From contig JAUYBL010000037.1 in assembly GCA_030693065.1 (NCBI GenBank), positions 62,001 to 126,000 of the forward strand: a stretch of DNA of 64,000 nucleotides. Direction: 5' to 3'. A program made the position numbers and the translations under genes. Below are positions 9,502 to 18,200 of the stretch, piece by piece. The DNA is from Methylococcaceae bacterium. GTDB lineage: Bacteria; Pseudomonadota; Gammaproteobacteria; Methylococcales; Methylomonadaceae. The first letter of the stretch is position 1. Each line of letters starts with the position of its first letter. Below the pieces are notes generated by a model. It was not told the DNA's origin. It did no database searches and saw only the letters and a list, made by a program, of their open reading frames with translations.

Positions 9502-11295
9502 ATGAATAAACGATATTTGCTAATAGGCCTATTTGGACTCTTGTTTCCGGTCTTGGCGCTGGCCTGGTGGAACGACGACTGGAACTCGCGTCGACAAGTC
9601 ACCATTGATGCGGCGGCGACCGGTGCCGACATCCAGGAAACCCTCAGCGACGTGCCGGTGTTGGTTCGCTTGCACGCCGGTAACTTTGGCTACTTTGCCG
9701 AGCTGGCTGAGAACGGTCGCGATATTCGTTTTTTAAAGGACGATGAAACGCCGCTGCATTATCAAGTTGAGCTGCTTGATTCGTTAAGTGAAATTGGCCT
9801 GATTTGGGTGCGCTTACCGCAAGTGCGTGGCGGTGTCAGTAGTGATGATTTCTGGATGTATTACGGCAATGGCAATGCCCCGGATGGCTCTGATAGTAAG
9901 ACGCTGTACGACACTCCGCAAAGTTTGGTGTATCACTTCAAAGACGGCGAAGCCTTGCCGCAAGATGCCACTGCCTATTTGACGCATGCGACCGATTCCA
10001 AAGCCCAAGTCGAAGCCGCGGGCTGGATTGGGGCGGCGGCAAAATTTACCGGTGCCGGACCCATTACCATCAATGCCGCCCCGCAGTTGGCCATTGCTGC
10101 CGATAAAGGCTGGACCTTTTCGACCTGGGTCAAGTTCGATCAACCACAAACGGCGGCGAAATTACTCGACGCCAAAGACGGTGCCAGTGGCCTGGCCCTG
10201 GAAGTACAAGGCACGGCGTTGATAGCGCGTTGGACGGGCGCGGGTGGTGTCGCAGACATTGCGCCGGTTAACCTGACGCCAGGCAAATGGCAGCATATCG
10301 TGCTGGTTGCCAAGGCCGATAAACTGGAACTGTTTGTCGACGGCCTGTCGGCGGGTAATAAAGCGATTACGCTGAGCGCGCTTAATCCGACCATTGCTAT
10401 CGGTAGTGCGTTTAACGGCTTGTTGGACGAAGTTCAAATCGCTGCCACCGCCCGCAGTGCCGACTGGATCAAACTGAGCTTTCGTAGCCAGAGCCCTGAT
10501 TTTACCGTATTGGGATTTGGTCAGGACGAGTCTAATAGCAGTGGTGATTCTGGTCACTTTATGGTCATTGTCCAGAACGTCACCATTGACGGCTGGGTAG
10601 TCATCGGCTTGACTTTGATCATGCTGGTCGTGGCAATAATCGTGATGGTCACTAAAACGTTGGTCATTAACCGCACGACCAAAGACAACCGCCTGTTTTT
10701 GGAAAAATATCGCCAACTCGATTTACGCAAACTGGGCGATCTTGATCAGGACGAAAGCGAGGAAGAACATGAACTGGCCGAGTCGGATTTACTGACCGCG
10801 CTAGTCGGCAAGCATGATCATTTTCAAAGCTCGACGCTCTATCATTTGTATCACCTTGCTATCCATGAGCTGAACCAGCTGCAGGGTGATCTTAATCAAT
10901 CGGTGTCTCCGGAAGCCTGGAATTACCTGCACGTTAAATTAGACTCACAAATCGTCAGCGAAAGTCAGCGCCTCAATAAAAACATGGTATTGCTCACTAT
11001 CGCCATCGCCGGTGGCCCCTTCCTGGGACTGCTCGGTACCGTGGTCGGGGTAATGATTACCTTCGCCGCCATTGCCGCCTCCGGCGACGTCAACATCAAC
11101 TCGATTGCGCCCGGCATTGCGGCGGCCTTGTTGGCAACTGTTGCCGGTTTGGCGGTGGCGATCCCGGCGCTGTTTGCCTACAACTACCTGTTAACCCAGA
11201 TCAAAGACATTACCGCCAGCATGCGGATCTTTGCCGATGAGTTTTTGGCGGTGTTATCCATGCGCGCCGCACAGCAGCAACAAGAGGCTAAATAA
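9502..11295 (+). CDS. ExbB/TolQ-type proton-channel protein with periplasmic DUF2341 and LamG-like domains
   Basis: The protein has 597 residues. A signal sequence (1-21, ending ALA) is followed by WWNDDWNSRRQVTI, the start of a DUF2341 domain (about 22-125). Next comes a LamG/concanavalin-like jellyroll (about 160-345, with WTFSTWVKF and WQHIVLVAKADKLELFVDG). A first membrane helix lies at about 364-386, then a cytoplasmic acidic segment, and then the MotA/TolQ/ExbB core at about 490-565 (GGPFLGLLGTVVGVMITFA and IAAALLATVAGLAVAIPALF). In ExbB the N-terminus faces the periplasm, so the lectin-like part would sit there. The stop overlaps the exbD start by one base. It is likely the motor for the TonB encoded two genes on. 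The domain calls are firm; the ligand of the jellyroll is unknown. Ordinary ExbB proteins are about 230-330 residues. Confidence 0.88.
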   Translation: MNKRYLLIGLFGLLFPVLALAWWNDDWNSRRQVTIDAAATGADIQETLSDVPVLVRLHAGNFGYFAELAENGRDIRFLKDDETPLHYQVELLDSLSEIGLIWVRLPQVRGGVSSDDFWMYYGNGNAPDGSDSKTLYDTPQSLVYHFKDGEALPQDATAYLTHATDSKAQVEAAGWIGAAAKFTGAGPITINAAPQLAIAADKGWTFSTWVKFDQPQTAAKLLDAKDGASGLALEVQGTALIARWTGAGGVADIAPVNLTPGKWQHIVLVAKADKLELFVDGLSAGNKAITLSALNPTIAIGSAFNGLLDEVQIAATARSADWIKLSFRSQSPDFTVLGFGQDESNSSGDSGHFMVIVQNVTIDGWVVIGLTLIMLVVAIIVMVTKTLVINRTTKDNRLFLEKYRQLDLRKLGDLDQDESEEEHELAESDLLTALVGKHDHFQSSTLYHLYHLAIHELNQLQGDLNQSVSPEAWNYLHVKLDSQIVSESQRLNKNMVLLTIAIAGGPFLGLLGTVVGVMITFAAIAASGDVNINSIAPGIAAALLATVAGLAVAIPALFAYNYLLTQIKDITASMRIFADEFLAVLSMRAAQQQQEAK

Positions 11296-11699
11296 TGAAA
11301 GTCGAAGAAGAAGGCAAAGTCTATGACGACATCAACATCACGCCGATGCTGGATGTTGCTTATGTGTTGCTGCTGATTTTTATCATCATGACCACAGCCA
11401 CCGTGCAGGGCATTACCGTCAATTTGCCCAAAGCCAGCAGTACGCCGTCATTATCCAAGCCCAAAACCAAAGCCATTTCAATTACCCCGGACGGCACTAT
11501 TTATTTAGATACTTATCCGGTGTCCATTCAGGAATTGGAGACGCGGCTGGCACAATTTAAAGCTGCCGTGCCGGACCTGCCGGTGGTCGTCAAAGCCGAT
11601 GCCAGTGTGCAATATCAAAAGGTCATCGAAGTGCTGGATGTGGTGACCCGCCTGGAAATCAGCCAGCTGGGTCTGGTGACGCAGAAATTGGTCAAATAG
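11295..11699 (+). CDS. exbD: ExbD/TolR-family biopolymer transport protein
   Basis: At 134 residues this is normal for ExbD. A short cytoplasmic N-terminus leads to INITPMLDVAYVLLLIFIIM, where Asp20 in the membrane helix is the conserved proton-carrying residue. A periplasmic domain with the usual VVVKAD motif follows. It partners the ExbB-fusion protein, whose stop overlaps this start, and drives TonB with the proton gradient at the inner membrane. Co-transcription with tonB (18 bases downstream) is very likely. Confidence 0.92.
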   Translation: MKVEEEGKVYDDINITPMLDVAYVLLLIFIIMTTATVQGITVNLPKASSTPSLSKPKTKAISITPDGTIYLDTYPVSIQELETRLAQFKAAVPDLPVVVKADASVQYQKVIEVLDVVTRLEISQLGLVTQKLVK

Positions 11700-11717
11700 C
11701 GTTAAAAAAATTAAGCG

Positions 11718-12389
11718 ATGAAAAAAAATTACTCATGGCTGCGCCGACTGCCGGTGTTGCTGGGGATAGCCTTTAGTCTGTTGATTGTGCTTGGGGTGTG
11801 GTTTTTGAAAGATAACTTTCACAAACCGCCGCAAACCAAAAAGGTTGTGCAGCAAATCACCATGATTCAGCCGCCGCCCCCACCGCCACCGCCGCCGGAA
11901 ATAAAACAGCCGGAGCCGGAAATAAAGGAAGAAAAAATCGAAGAGCCGACCCCGGACAAAGAACCGGAACCGGCTCCTGAAGAAGCCAACGAGCCACCCG
12001 CAGCAGAACTGGGCTTGGATGCCAACGGCACCGCCGGTAGCGATGGCTTTGGCTTGGCGGCACGCAAAGGCGGCCGATCGATATTAGGCGGCACGCCCGG
12101 CAGCAGCATTCTGTGGTATGGCGGCCAGATCAAGCGGCAGGTCGAAGATAACTTGCAGAACCTGCTTAACGATACCCCGGCAATGAAAAATGGCTACAGC
12201 GTGATCGTCAATGTCTGGGTCGGCCCGGACGGACGCATCACCCGCGGCGAGCTGGCCTCCGGCAGCGGTAAAGCCGATGTCGACCAGGCGATCCGCACCG
12301 CCTTACCGAAACTGCGCGCCAGTATCGGCAAAGCGCCGCCGGACAACATGCCGCAGCCGGTAAAGATACGGCTGACCTCGCGGGTTTAG
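11718..12389 (+). CDS. tonB: TonB-family energy transducer
   Basis: The protein has 223 residues. A membrane anchor lies at about 13-32. A periplasmic spacer follows, with nine consecutive prolines and then PEPEIKEE/PEPAPEE repeats (about 53-95) able to span the periplasm. The C-terminal TonB fold (about 135-223, starting near SILWYGGQIKRQVEDNL) contains the VNVWVGPDGRITRGEL strand. It transmits force from ExbB/ExbD to an outer-membrane partner. Because it sits in a run with a TpsB transporter and a porin rather than a TonB-dependent receptor, it may be dedicated to this locus (inference). Confidence 0.92.
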   Translation: MKKNYSWLRRLPVLLGIAFSLLIVLGVWFLKDNFHKPPQTKKVVQQITMIQPPPPPPPPPEIKQPEPEIKEEKIEEPTPDKEPEPAPEEANEPPAAELGLDANGTAGSDGFGLAARKGGRSILGGTPGSSILWYGGQIKRQVEDNLQNLLNDTPAMKNGYSVIVNVWVGPDGRITRGELASGSGKADVDQAIRTALPKLRASIGKAPPDNMPQPVKIRLTSRV

Positions 12390-12406
12390 GCTTTACAAAC
12401 AACGTA

Positions 12407-12544
12407 ACTATTCAGTCTTTAATTTGAGTGAGGCTATGCGTTTATTGTGTAGGGTGGATAAGCAACGCGCATCCACCGCATTTGCCGGATGCGCTAGCGC
12501 TTATCCAGCCTACGTATGACGGCTCGATCAAGAGACTGAATAGT
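12407..12544. repeat. Palindromic MITE-like element between tonB and the porin gene
   Basis: A perfect 12-base inverted repeat, ACTATTCAGTCT at 12407-12418 and AGACTGAATAGT at 12533-12544, flanks a second, inner palindrome. The inner arms are GTAGGGTGGATAAGC...GCGCATCC (12449-12472) and GGATGCGC...GCTTATCCAGCCTAC (12487-12513). It fills almost the whole gap of the gene run. The nested symmetry suggests a small non-autonomous mobile repeat, perhaps one palindrome inserted in another. The RNA would fold strongly and could lower expression of the downstream porin gene. Confidence 0.65.
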
Positions 12545-12583
12545 TTCCAAACAACTAACGACCACTACTAAAAATAACCACCC

Positions 12584-14455
12584 ATGAAGACCGCAAGAAA
12601 AACTTTGTTAGTGCTATTGGCAAGCTCAATGACTACCGGCGCCTTTGCCGACAAACCCGAGGAAATGGTCCAAGTCAAAAAATCCACCTTGGTTAATCTG
12701 GTCGACTTATTGGTACAACGAGGTGTTATCAATAAAGATGAAGGCAAAGGCTTAGTCAGTGCTGCCGAGCAAGAGGCATTGGAGGCCAAACAGGTTGCCA
12801 GTCAAACAGTCGCGCCAATTGCAGAAGAAGCGGCACCGCTGGCCGCCGACGCCGGTACGGCAACGGCCCAAGGCAAAAGTGCTAGCAAACCCAAACATGT
12901 CAGCTATGTGCCGGAATTTGTGAAAAAAGAAATCCGCGATCAAGTGCGGGCAGAGCTGAAAGATGAAGTGATAGCGGGCGTCAAGCAAGATGCCAAATCC
13001 GAAGGCTGGGGCATACCGGCCTCCTTACCGGAATGGGTGGCGGCGATTAACCCCAGTTTTGACATGCGCATACGGTTTTCTGATGAATTTTATGGTGATG
13101 ATAACGAAGGCGGTATCGAGCAAGGTGGCATTGACGCAAACGATAAATTTACTGGTCCGTACAATTGGCTATCTATCAACCGCGCCGGAAACACGCCACA
13201 AGGTGGCTTGATTAAACAGGTTGCATTGAATCCAAATGAAGCCATTCTTAACAACCAAAAAGACCGACTAAGGATACGTGAACGTTTTCGTTTGGGCTTT
13301 GAGGCTAAAATCGCCGACGGCTTGAAAGCGGGAGTGCGCTTTGCCACCAGCAATATCAGAAACCCGGTGTCCAACGACCAAACTTTAGGTAATACCGGGC
13401 AGTCATTTGATTTTGCTATCGACCGCGCCTATTTGCAATATGACTATCTCGACGACAAAAACACCAACTGGTTTAGCGTCTATGCCGGTCGCATTATTAA
13501 TCCGTTTGTCTCCACCGATGTGGTGTTCGATCCTGACTTAAGCTTTGAAGGGGTCGCGGGTAGTGTTCGCTTACCTTTTAACCGCGGCAGCAGTAAGCTA
13601 AATGGTTACAAAGCGCCCAATCCGACTGCGCGTTTTGGTATTAATCAAGGCCAACAAACACCTGATAGTGTGTTCTTAACTTTGGGCGTGTTTCCGATTC
13701 AGGACATTGATGTGTCTGTGAATGATAAATGGCTGTACGGCGGTCAGCTTGGTGCGGATTGGTTAGTTTTTAATGACTCGCGTTTTAATATCGCGACCTC
13801 GTATTACGAGTACAAAAATATTAACGCGAGAAAAAATACTATCGGCAGCCATGCAAATGACTGGACCGCGCCGCAGTTCGTGCAAAAAGGTAACTCTATG
13901 GTAGCGATTACCGATGCCAACACCCTTAATGGCGTCTGCGATGCGAACCCTGATGGAAGTGCGGCCAATTCGGATGTCGGCTGCTTATTCGGCCTAGCTT
14001 CCGAATTCAAAATCTTTAACGCCACGGCGATGTTTGACTATGCGGGTTTTGCACCAGCGCATGTGCTGGTCACTGCTGATTACGCAAAAAACCTAGGCTT
14101 TAACCGCCAGCGCATTTTGAATGAGTTTGGCAATTCTTACGCCAGTACTGACCTGCAAGAGCGTACCAACGCCTATCAAGCCCGCGTCGATGTTGGGCAT
14201 CCTGAAATGAAACGTTGGGGCGATTGGAGCGTCAATCTGGCTTATCGTTATGTGCAGCGCGATGCGGTATTGGATGCCTTTACCGATTCAATTTTCCATC
14301 AAGGCGGTACCGATGCCAAAGGCTGGGTATTGGGTGCTCAGTATGGGCTGGTTAAGAACACTTGGTTGAATCTGCGCTGGCTCAGCACCGATGCTATCGA
14401 CGGACCGAAGTACAGCATCGATACCTTGAACGTCGACCTGAACGCACGTTTTTAA
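12584..14455 (+). CDS. Putative outer-membrane beta-barrel porin
   Basis: The protein has 623 residues. A signal peptide ends near GAFA. A helical, Ala/Glu-rich region follows (to about residue 130), with KSTLVNLVDLLVQRGVINKD near the start, typical of putative-porin proteins. Then come long alternating strands with many aromatics (FSVYAGRIINPFVSTDVVFD; KNTWLNLRWLSTDAIDG). The last residue is Phe (NVDLNARF), the usual outer-membrane barrel end. It belongs to the family annotated as putative porin (Porin_5-like). It lies between tonB and the TpsB gene, so it may be an accessory channel of this secretion locus. Substrate unknown. Confidence 0.82.
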   Translation: MKTARKTLLVLLASSMTTGAFADKPEEMVQVKKSTLVNLVDLLVQRGVINKDEGKGLVSAAEQEALEAKQVASQTVAPIAEEAAPLAADAGTATAQGKSASKPKHVSYVPEFVKKEIRDQVRAELKDEVIAGVKQDAKSEGWGIPASLPEWVAAINPSFDMRIRFSDEFYGDDNEGGIEQGGIDANDKFTGPYNWLSINRAGNTPQGGLIKQVALNPNEAILNNQKDRLRIRERFRLGFEAKIADGLKAGVRFATSNIRNPVSNDQTLGNTGQSFDFAIDRAYLQYDYLDDKNTNWFSVYAGRIINPFVSTDVVFDPDLSFEGVAGSVRLPFNRGSSKLNGYKAPNPTARFGINQGQQTPDSVFLTLGVFPIQDIDVSVNDKWLYGGQLGADWLVFNDSRFNIATSYYEYKNINARKNTIGSHANDWTAPQFVQKGNSMVAITDANTLNGVCDANPDGSAANSDVGCLFGLASEFKIFNATAMFDYAGFAPAHVLVTADYAKNLGFNRQRILNEFGNSYASTDLQERTNAYQARVDVGHPEMKRWGDWSVNLAYRYVQRDAVLDAFTDSIFHQGGTDAKGWVLGAQYGLVKNTWLNLRWLSTDAIDGPKYSIDTLNVDLNARF

Positions 14456-14466
14456 TGGGGCAGCGT

Positions 14467-15177
14467 ATGCATAACATTAAAAAAACATTGCTGGTTAGTT
14501 TGTTGGTGCCGGGGTTGTTGGGTGGTGTGGAGTCGGCTGTTGCTGCGCCGAAAACTAATGATGGCAACGCCGCCGTGATCAAAGCGCAAGGGATGATCCG
14601 GCAATTGACGCAAGAAAAAGCCGCCCTAGAAGCGGAAAAAGCCACGTTAGTGACGGAAAAAACGGCTCAAGACGCCAAATTGAGCAGTCTTGAAAGTGCC
14701 GTTAAGCAATTGCAGCCCTTACAAGGCGAAGTCGAGCGCTACAAATCGGGACTGGAGTCTGTCCGAAATACCTTGGAAGGCCAGCTCAATCAAGAGCGGC
14801 AAGCTCGCCAAGCGTTAGTGCAAAAGCATAATGACGTGGTCGCCAAAGCCAAGGATATTTACGCCGATAATGCCTTACTGGTGCAGGCCGTGAAAGAACG
14901 TGAACAATGGATAGAACAATGCAGCAGCCGTAATAAAGAATTACACACGGTCTATCTGGATGTTTTAAACAAGTACAAAGAAAAAAGTGTCTGGCAAGAG
15001 CTGGCTGAACTTGAGCCGATCACAGGGATTGGCAAAGTCGAGACGGATAATTTAGTCGAGGATTATCAGTACAAACTCAATCAACTCAAAATTACCCCGT
15101 TCCAAGCGCAGGCTGAACCCACTGACGTTGTGCAAGACGCTGCGCCCGTTGCTGATAGTCAGGAGCCGCTAAAATGA
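14467..15177 (+). CDS. Periplasmic coiled-coil protein of the TPS/TonB locus, function unknown
   Basis: Start chosen at 14467 (MHNIKKTLLV) because GGGG lies 6 bases upstream; an alternative ATG at 14455 overlaps the porin stop. The protein has 236 residues. A signal peptide ends near AVAA, and residues about 40-140 form one long heptad-rich coiled coil (LTQEKAALEAEKATLVTEKT and onward). A helical tail follows with a single Cys. The stop overlaps the tpsB start by four bases, so translation is coupled. It has no enzyme motif. It could be a periplasmic tether or chaperone for the exoprotein (inference). Confidence 0.75.
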   Translation: MHNIKKTLLVSLLVPGLLGGVESAVAAPKTNDGNAAVIKAQGMIRQLTQEKAALEAEKATLVTEKTAQDAKLSSLESAVKQLQPLQGEVERYKSGLESVRNTLEGQLNQERQARQALVQKHNDVVAKAKDIYADNALLVQAVKEREQWIEQCSSRNKELHTVYLDVLNKYKEKSVWQELAELEPITGIGKVETDNLVEDYQYKLNQLKITPFQAQAEPTDVVQDAAPVADSQEPLK

Positions 15178-16799
15178 ACGGCCACTATTTAATTGCCGCT
15201 GGTTTGTTGTTGGCAAGCGGGATGGCGGTTGCTGCGGATACGGACAATCAACCAACCCCGCCTACGAATGACGTCGCAGCAGCAGCAGAAGCACCGCCTC
15301 TGTTCAATATTTTCGATTTTCAGATTGACGGCAACACCGTGTTGGATGATGAGTCGTTAGAGCGGGCGGTGTATCCGTTTTTAGGGCCGGATAAAACCGT
15401 GGATGATGTCGAAAAAGCCCGGGCGGCCTTGGAAGAAGCGTATCGCAACAAAGGCTATCCGACTGTTAGCGTGTCTATTCCCGAACAAGATGTCAACGCC
15501 GACCAAGTCCGCTTAGCAGTGCTTGAAGGTTCAATCGAAACCCTGCGCGTGACCGGTTCGCGTTATTACGAGTTAGGTAAAATACGTGAAGGTGTACCGG
15601 CACTGGCTGCAGGCCAAGTGCCGCATATGCCGACAGTACAGCAGCAAGTCAGCTCCTTGGCGCAACAGTCCGCCGATCGTAATGTCACGCCGGTGTTACG
15701 GGCCGGCTCGACGCCCGGCAAAATGGAAGTGGAATTAAAAGTGAAGGACGAGTTGCCCTTGCATGGCAGCGTGGAGATGAACAGCCGCAATTCTGATTTA
15801 ACCACCCGTACCCGCCTGATCGGCTCGATTCGATATGACAACCTGTGGCAAAAATTCCATAGCGCCTCGCTACAATATCAAGTGTCGCCGGAAAATAGAA
15901 ATGAAGTCGAAGTCTGGTCAGGTACTTACGTGTTGCCGACCGGCTGGGCCGATACCCGTTTGGCGCTGTATGGCATCGGTATTAGTTCTAATACCGAGTT
16001 GGGGGTAAGTGTCGGCGGTATGTCAGTGGTGGGGGCCGGGTCGATTTACGGCGCCCGCTTGGTCAAACCTTTGTCCGGATCGGATAATTTTATGCACAGC
16101 ATCATCGCCGGTTTTGATTACAAAAGCTTTGATCAAGGCGTCAATCAAGCCGGTCAAGACTCTTCTTCGCCCTCATCGATTAGCTATGCCTCATTTATGA
16201 CCGGTTACGATGGCAGTTGGCGCAGTGACACCTCTTCCACATCGGTAAATTTAGCAGGGCATTTTTCCATTCGCGGCATGGGTAATGACGAAAAAGAATT
16301 CGCTGATAAGCGACAAGATGCCAGTCCCAACTTTTTATATCTAACCAGCGACGTCAAACACCAGCAGGTATTGCCGAAGGATTTTCGAATGGTGGCGCGT
16401 GCTGGCGGTCAAGTCAGCATGTCGGAGATGATCAGCAATGAACAATTTTCCGCCGGTGGTCCCACCAGTGTGCGCGGGTATCATCAAACCGAATTGCTCG
16501 GCGATCACGGCATCAATTTATCGCTGGAATTTCATACGCCACGCCTGGTGCCGGAAGACTGGCAACAAGTACAAAACTTACGATTGTTGGCATTTGTCGA
16601 TTGGGCCAATTTATGGACTATCAACCCCATCGCTCCGACACCCGAGCAAACTAAATTAGCTTCTGCGGGTATGGGCCTGCGCAGCTTAATCATGAAACAC
16701 ATCGTTGGTGAGCTGGATTGGGCCTACCCGTTTATTCAGCAAGGACGTGTGGATGTTGGCGAGCAGCGGGTGGATTTTAGAGTGGTGTATGAGTTTTAG
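15174..16799 (+). CDS. Two-partner secretion outer-membrane transporter (TpsB, ShlB/FhaC/HecB family)
   Basis: The protein has 541 residues. A signal peptide ends near AVAA. A Pro-rich linker leads to POTRA domains (about 43-190: FQIDGNTVLDDESLERAVYP, AYRNKGYPTVSVSIPEQ, VLEGSIETLRVTGSRYY). The 16-strand barrel follows, with the family motif VRGYHQTELLGDHG (about 430), FVDWAN near the end, and a terminal Phe (VVYEF). This is the translocator that threads a TpsA exoprotein across the outer membrane. Its cargo is most likely the giant protein ending at 8330, although the two are 7 kb apart. It is the last gene of the run; a strong terminator follows. Confidence 0.92.
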   Translation: MNGHYLIAAGLLLASGMAVAADTDNQPTPPTNDVAAAAEAPPLFNIFDFQIDGNTVLDDESLERAVYPFLGPDKTVDDVEKARAALEEAYRNKGYPTVSVSIPEQDVNADQVRLAVLEGSIETLRVTGSRYYELGKIREGVPALAAGQVPHMPTVQQQVSSLAQQSADRNVTPVLRAGSTPGKMEVELKVKDELPLHGSVEMNSRNSDLTTRTRLIGSIRYDNLWQKFHSASLQYQVSPENRNEVEVWSGTYVLPTGWADTRLALYGIGISSNTELGVSVGGMSVVGAGSIYGARLVKPLSGSDNFMHSIIAGFDYKSFDQGVNQAGQDSSSPSSISYASFMTGYDGSWRSDTSSTSVNLAGHFSIRGMGNDEKEFADKRQDASPNFLYLTSDVKHQQVLPKDFRMVARAGGQVSMSEMISNEQFSAGGPTSVRGYHQTELLGDHGINLSLEFHTPRLVPEDWQQVQNLRLLAFVDWANLWTINPIAPTPEQTKLASAGMGLRSLIMKHIVGELDWAYPFIQQGRVDVGEQRVDFRVVYEF

Positions 16800-16838
16800 G
16801 TCTGGTGTTTAGGCCTTTATTGCTGACCGGACAACCGG

Positions 16839-16876
16839 AAGCCAGTGAGTCTTAATCAGACCACTGGCTTTTTTTT
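16839..16876 (+). terminator. Rho-independent terminator after tpsB
   Basis: AAGCCAGTG and CACTGGCTT form a 9-base perfect stem around a 13-base loop, followed by eight T. It lies 40 bases after the tpsB stop. A second, weaker hairpin with TTTT follows at about 16878-16901. Confidence 0.85.
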
Positions 16877-16982
16877 GGCCTGAGACTTGTCTCGGGCTTT
16901 TGTAAGGTGCTTAAAAACGATTTTTATAAACTGAGTGGCTTGACTTACCAAGCAAGCACTCTATTCAAGGTGAGGAACACAA

Positions 16983-18077
16983 ATGACTTTATTGGTAGCG
17001 TATGATGAAACGGAATCACGATCGCTGACACACTCGGTGCGCGCATCGGCCTTGGTATTTGAAGATCCAGTCTCCCGCCGATTGCTGGACCAGATTGAGC
17101 GCATCGCACCCAGTGACGCAACAGTGTTGATTATTGGTGAAACTGGCACAGGTAAAGAGTTGGTTGCCAGGCACATTCATGCCTTGAGTAAACGCAGCAC
17201 TAATATTTTTGGAGCCTTGAACTGTGCCTCATTAAGTGAAAACCTGATTGAAAGCGAGTTGTTCGGTCATGAAAAAGGCTCGTTTACCGGCGCACACATG
17301 GCGAAGTCCGGCTGGTTTGAAACTGCTAACCGTGGCAGCTTGTTCCTTGATGAAGTGGGTGATTTGCCGATTGGCTTACAGGTGAAATTGCTGCGGGTGT
17401 TACAAGAGCGGGAGGTTGTTAAAGTAGGCTCTAGGCAACCGGTGCCGGTCGATGTGCGGATTATTGCCGCAACCAACGTTAATTTAGAAGAGGCGGTAGC
17501 AGCGTCCCATTTTCGGGCCGATTTATATTACCGGTTTAATGTTGCAACTATTCATCTGGCACCTTTAAGAGAACGGCCTGGAGATATTTTGCCGCTGGCC
17601 CGACACTTTCTTACTATCTACGGCGAGCGTTTAGGTTACGGTGAAGTTAAGCTATCACCGGCCACTGAATTAACCTTATTGAATTATGATTGGCCGGGTA
17701 ATATCCGCGAATTGGAAAATGCCATCCACCGCGCACTACTGGTATGTCCTGGTAATCGCTTGCGACCAGAAGATTTTAAGTTGTCATCGAGCTTTCGGCA
17801 TGTGGAAACGGGGCATTCGGTATCAACCAGCACATTGGAGACAGCGTTGTTAAGGCTCTGCGAGCAAGCACCACCTAAGCTGTTTGAGATCATCGAAGAA
17901 ACCGTAATTCGCACCACCTTTGAATTTTGTGAAGAAAATCAGGTGCAGACCGCCAAGTTACTGGATATTAGTCGCAATGTGCTTAGACACAAGCTGGAAA
18001 TTTACGGGATGTTACCCAATGGTCAACGCAAAGTGCTGGCTGATAAAGAGGAGTTTCGCGTCAGTCGTCGGGCTTAG
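16983..18077 (+). CDS. Sigma-54-dependent transcriptional activator without receiver domain
   Basis: The protein has 364 residues. After about 25 unassigned residues the AAA+ core begins (FEDPVSRRLLDQIERI). It has Walker A GETGTGKE, the loop GSFTGA that contacts sigma-54 (usual form GAFTGA, one A to S change), Walker B LFLDEVGDL, and the arginine-finger region with FRADLYYRFNV. A Fis-type helix-turn-helix ends the protein (TAKLLDISRNVLRHKLEIYG). There is no receiver, GAF or PAS domain, so activity may be set by a partner protein, as for PspF. AGGTGAGG lies just upstream of the ATG. Targets are unknown; the TPS locus just upstream is one candidate. Confidence 0.88.
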   Translation: MTLLVAYDETESRSLTHSVRASALVFEDPVSRRLLDQIERIAPSDATVLIIGETGTGKELVARHIHALSKRSTNIFGALNCASLSENLIESELFGHEKGSFTGAHMAKSGWFETANRGSLFLDEVGDLPIGLQVKLLRVLQEREVVKVGSRQPVPVDVRIIAATNVNLEEAVAASHFRADLYYRFNVATIHLAPLRERPGDILPLARHFLTIYGERLGYGEVKLSPATELTLLNYDWPGNIRELENAIHRALLVCPGNRLRPEDFKLSSSFRHVETGHSVSTSTLETALLRLCEQAPPKLFEIIEETVIRTTFEFCEENQVQTAKLLDISRNVLRHKLEIYGMLPNGQRKVLADKEEFRVSRRA

Positions 18078-18200
18078 TAGCATTTGGTCGGGTATTATCG
18101 CCACGGCCTAAGCTTTTGCCTGGCTGGTAATCTAATGAGGGTCGTGTGTAGAATGCTGCATCGGCAGCTAGACTGTTTTTCTCAGTATGTGGACCTTTTT

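Noticed and set aside
16940-16982. Sigma-54 promoter before the sigma-54 activator gene
   Set aside because: GG and GC elements exist, but the spacing is not that of -24/-12.
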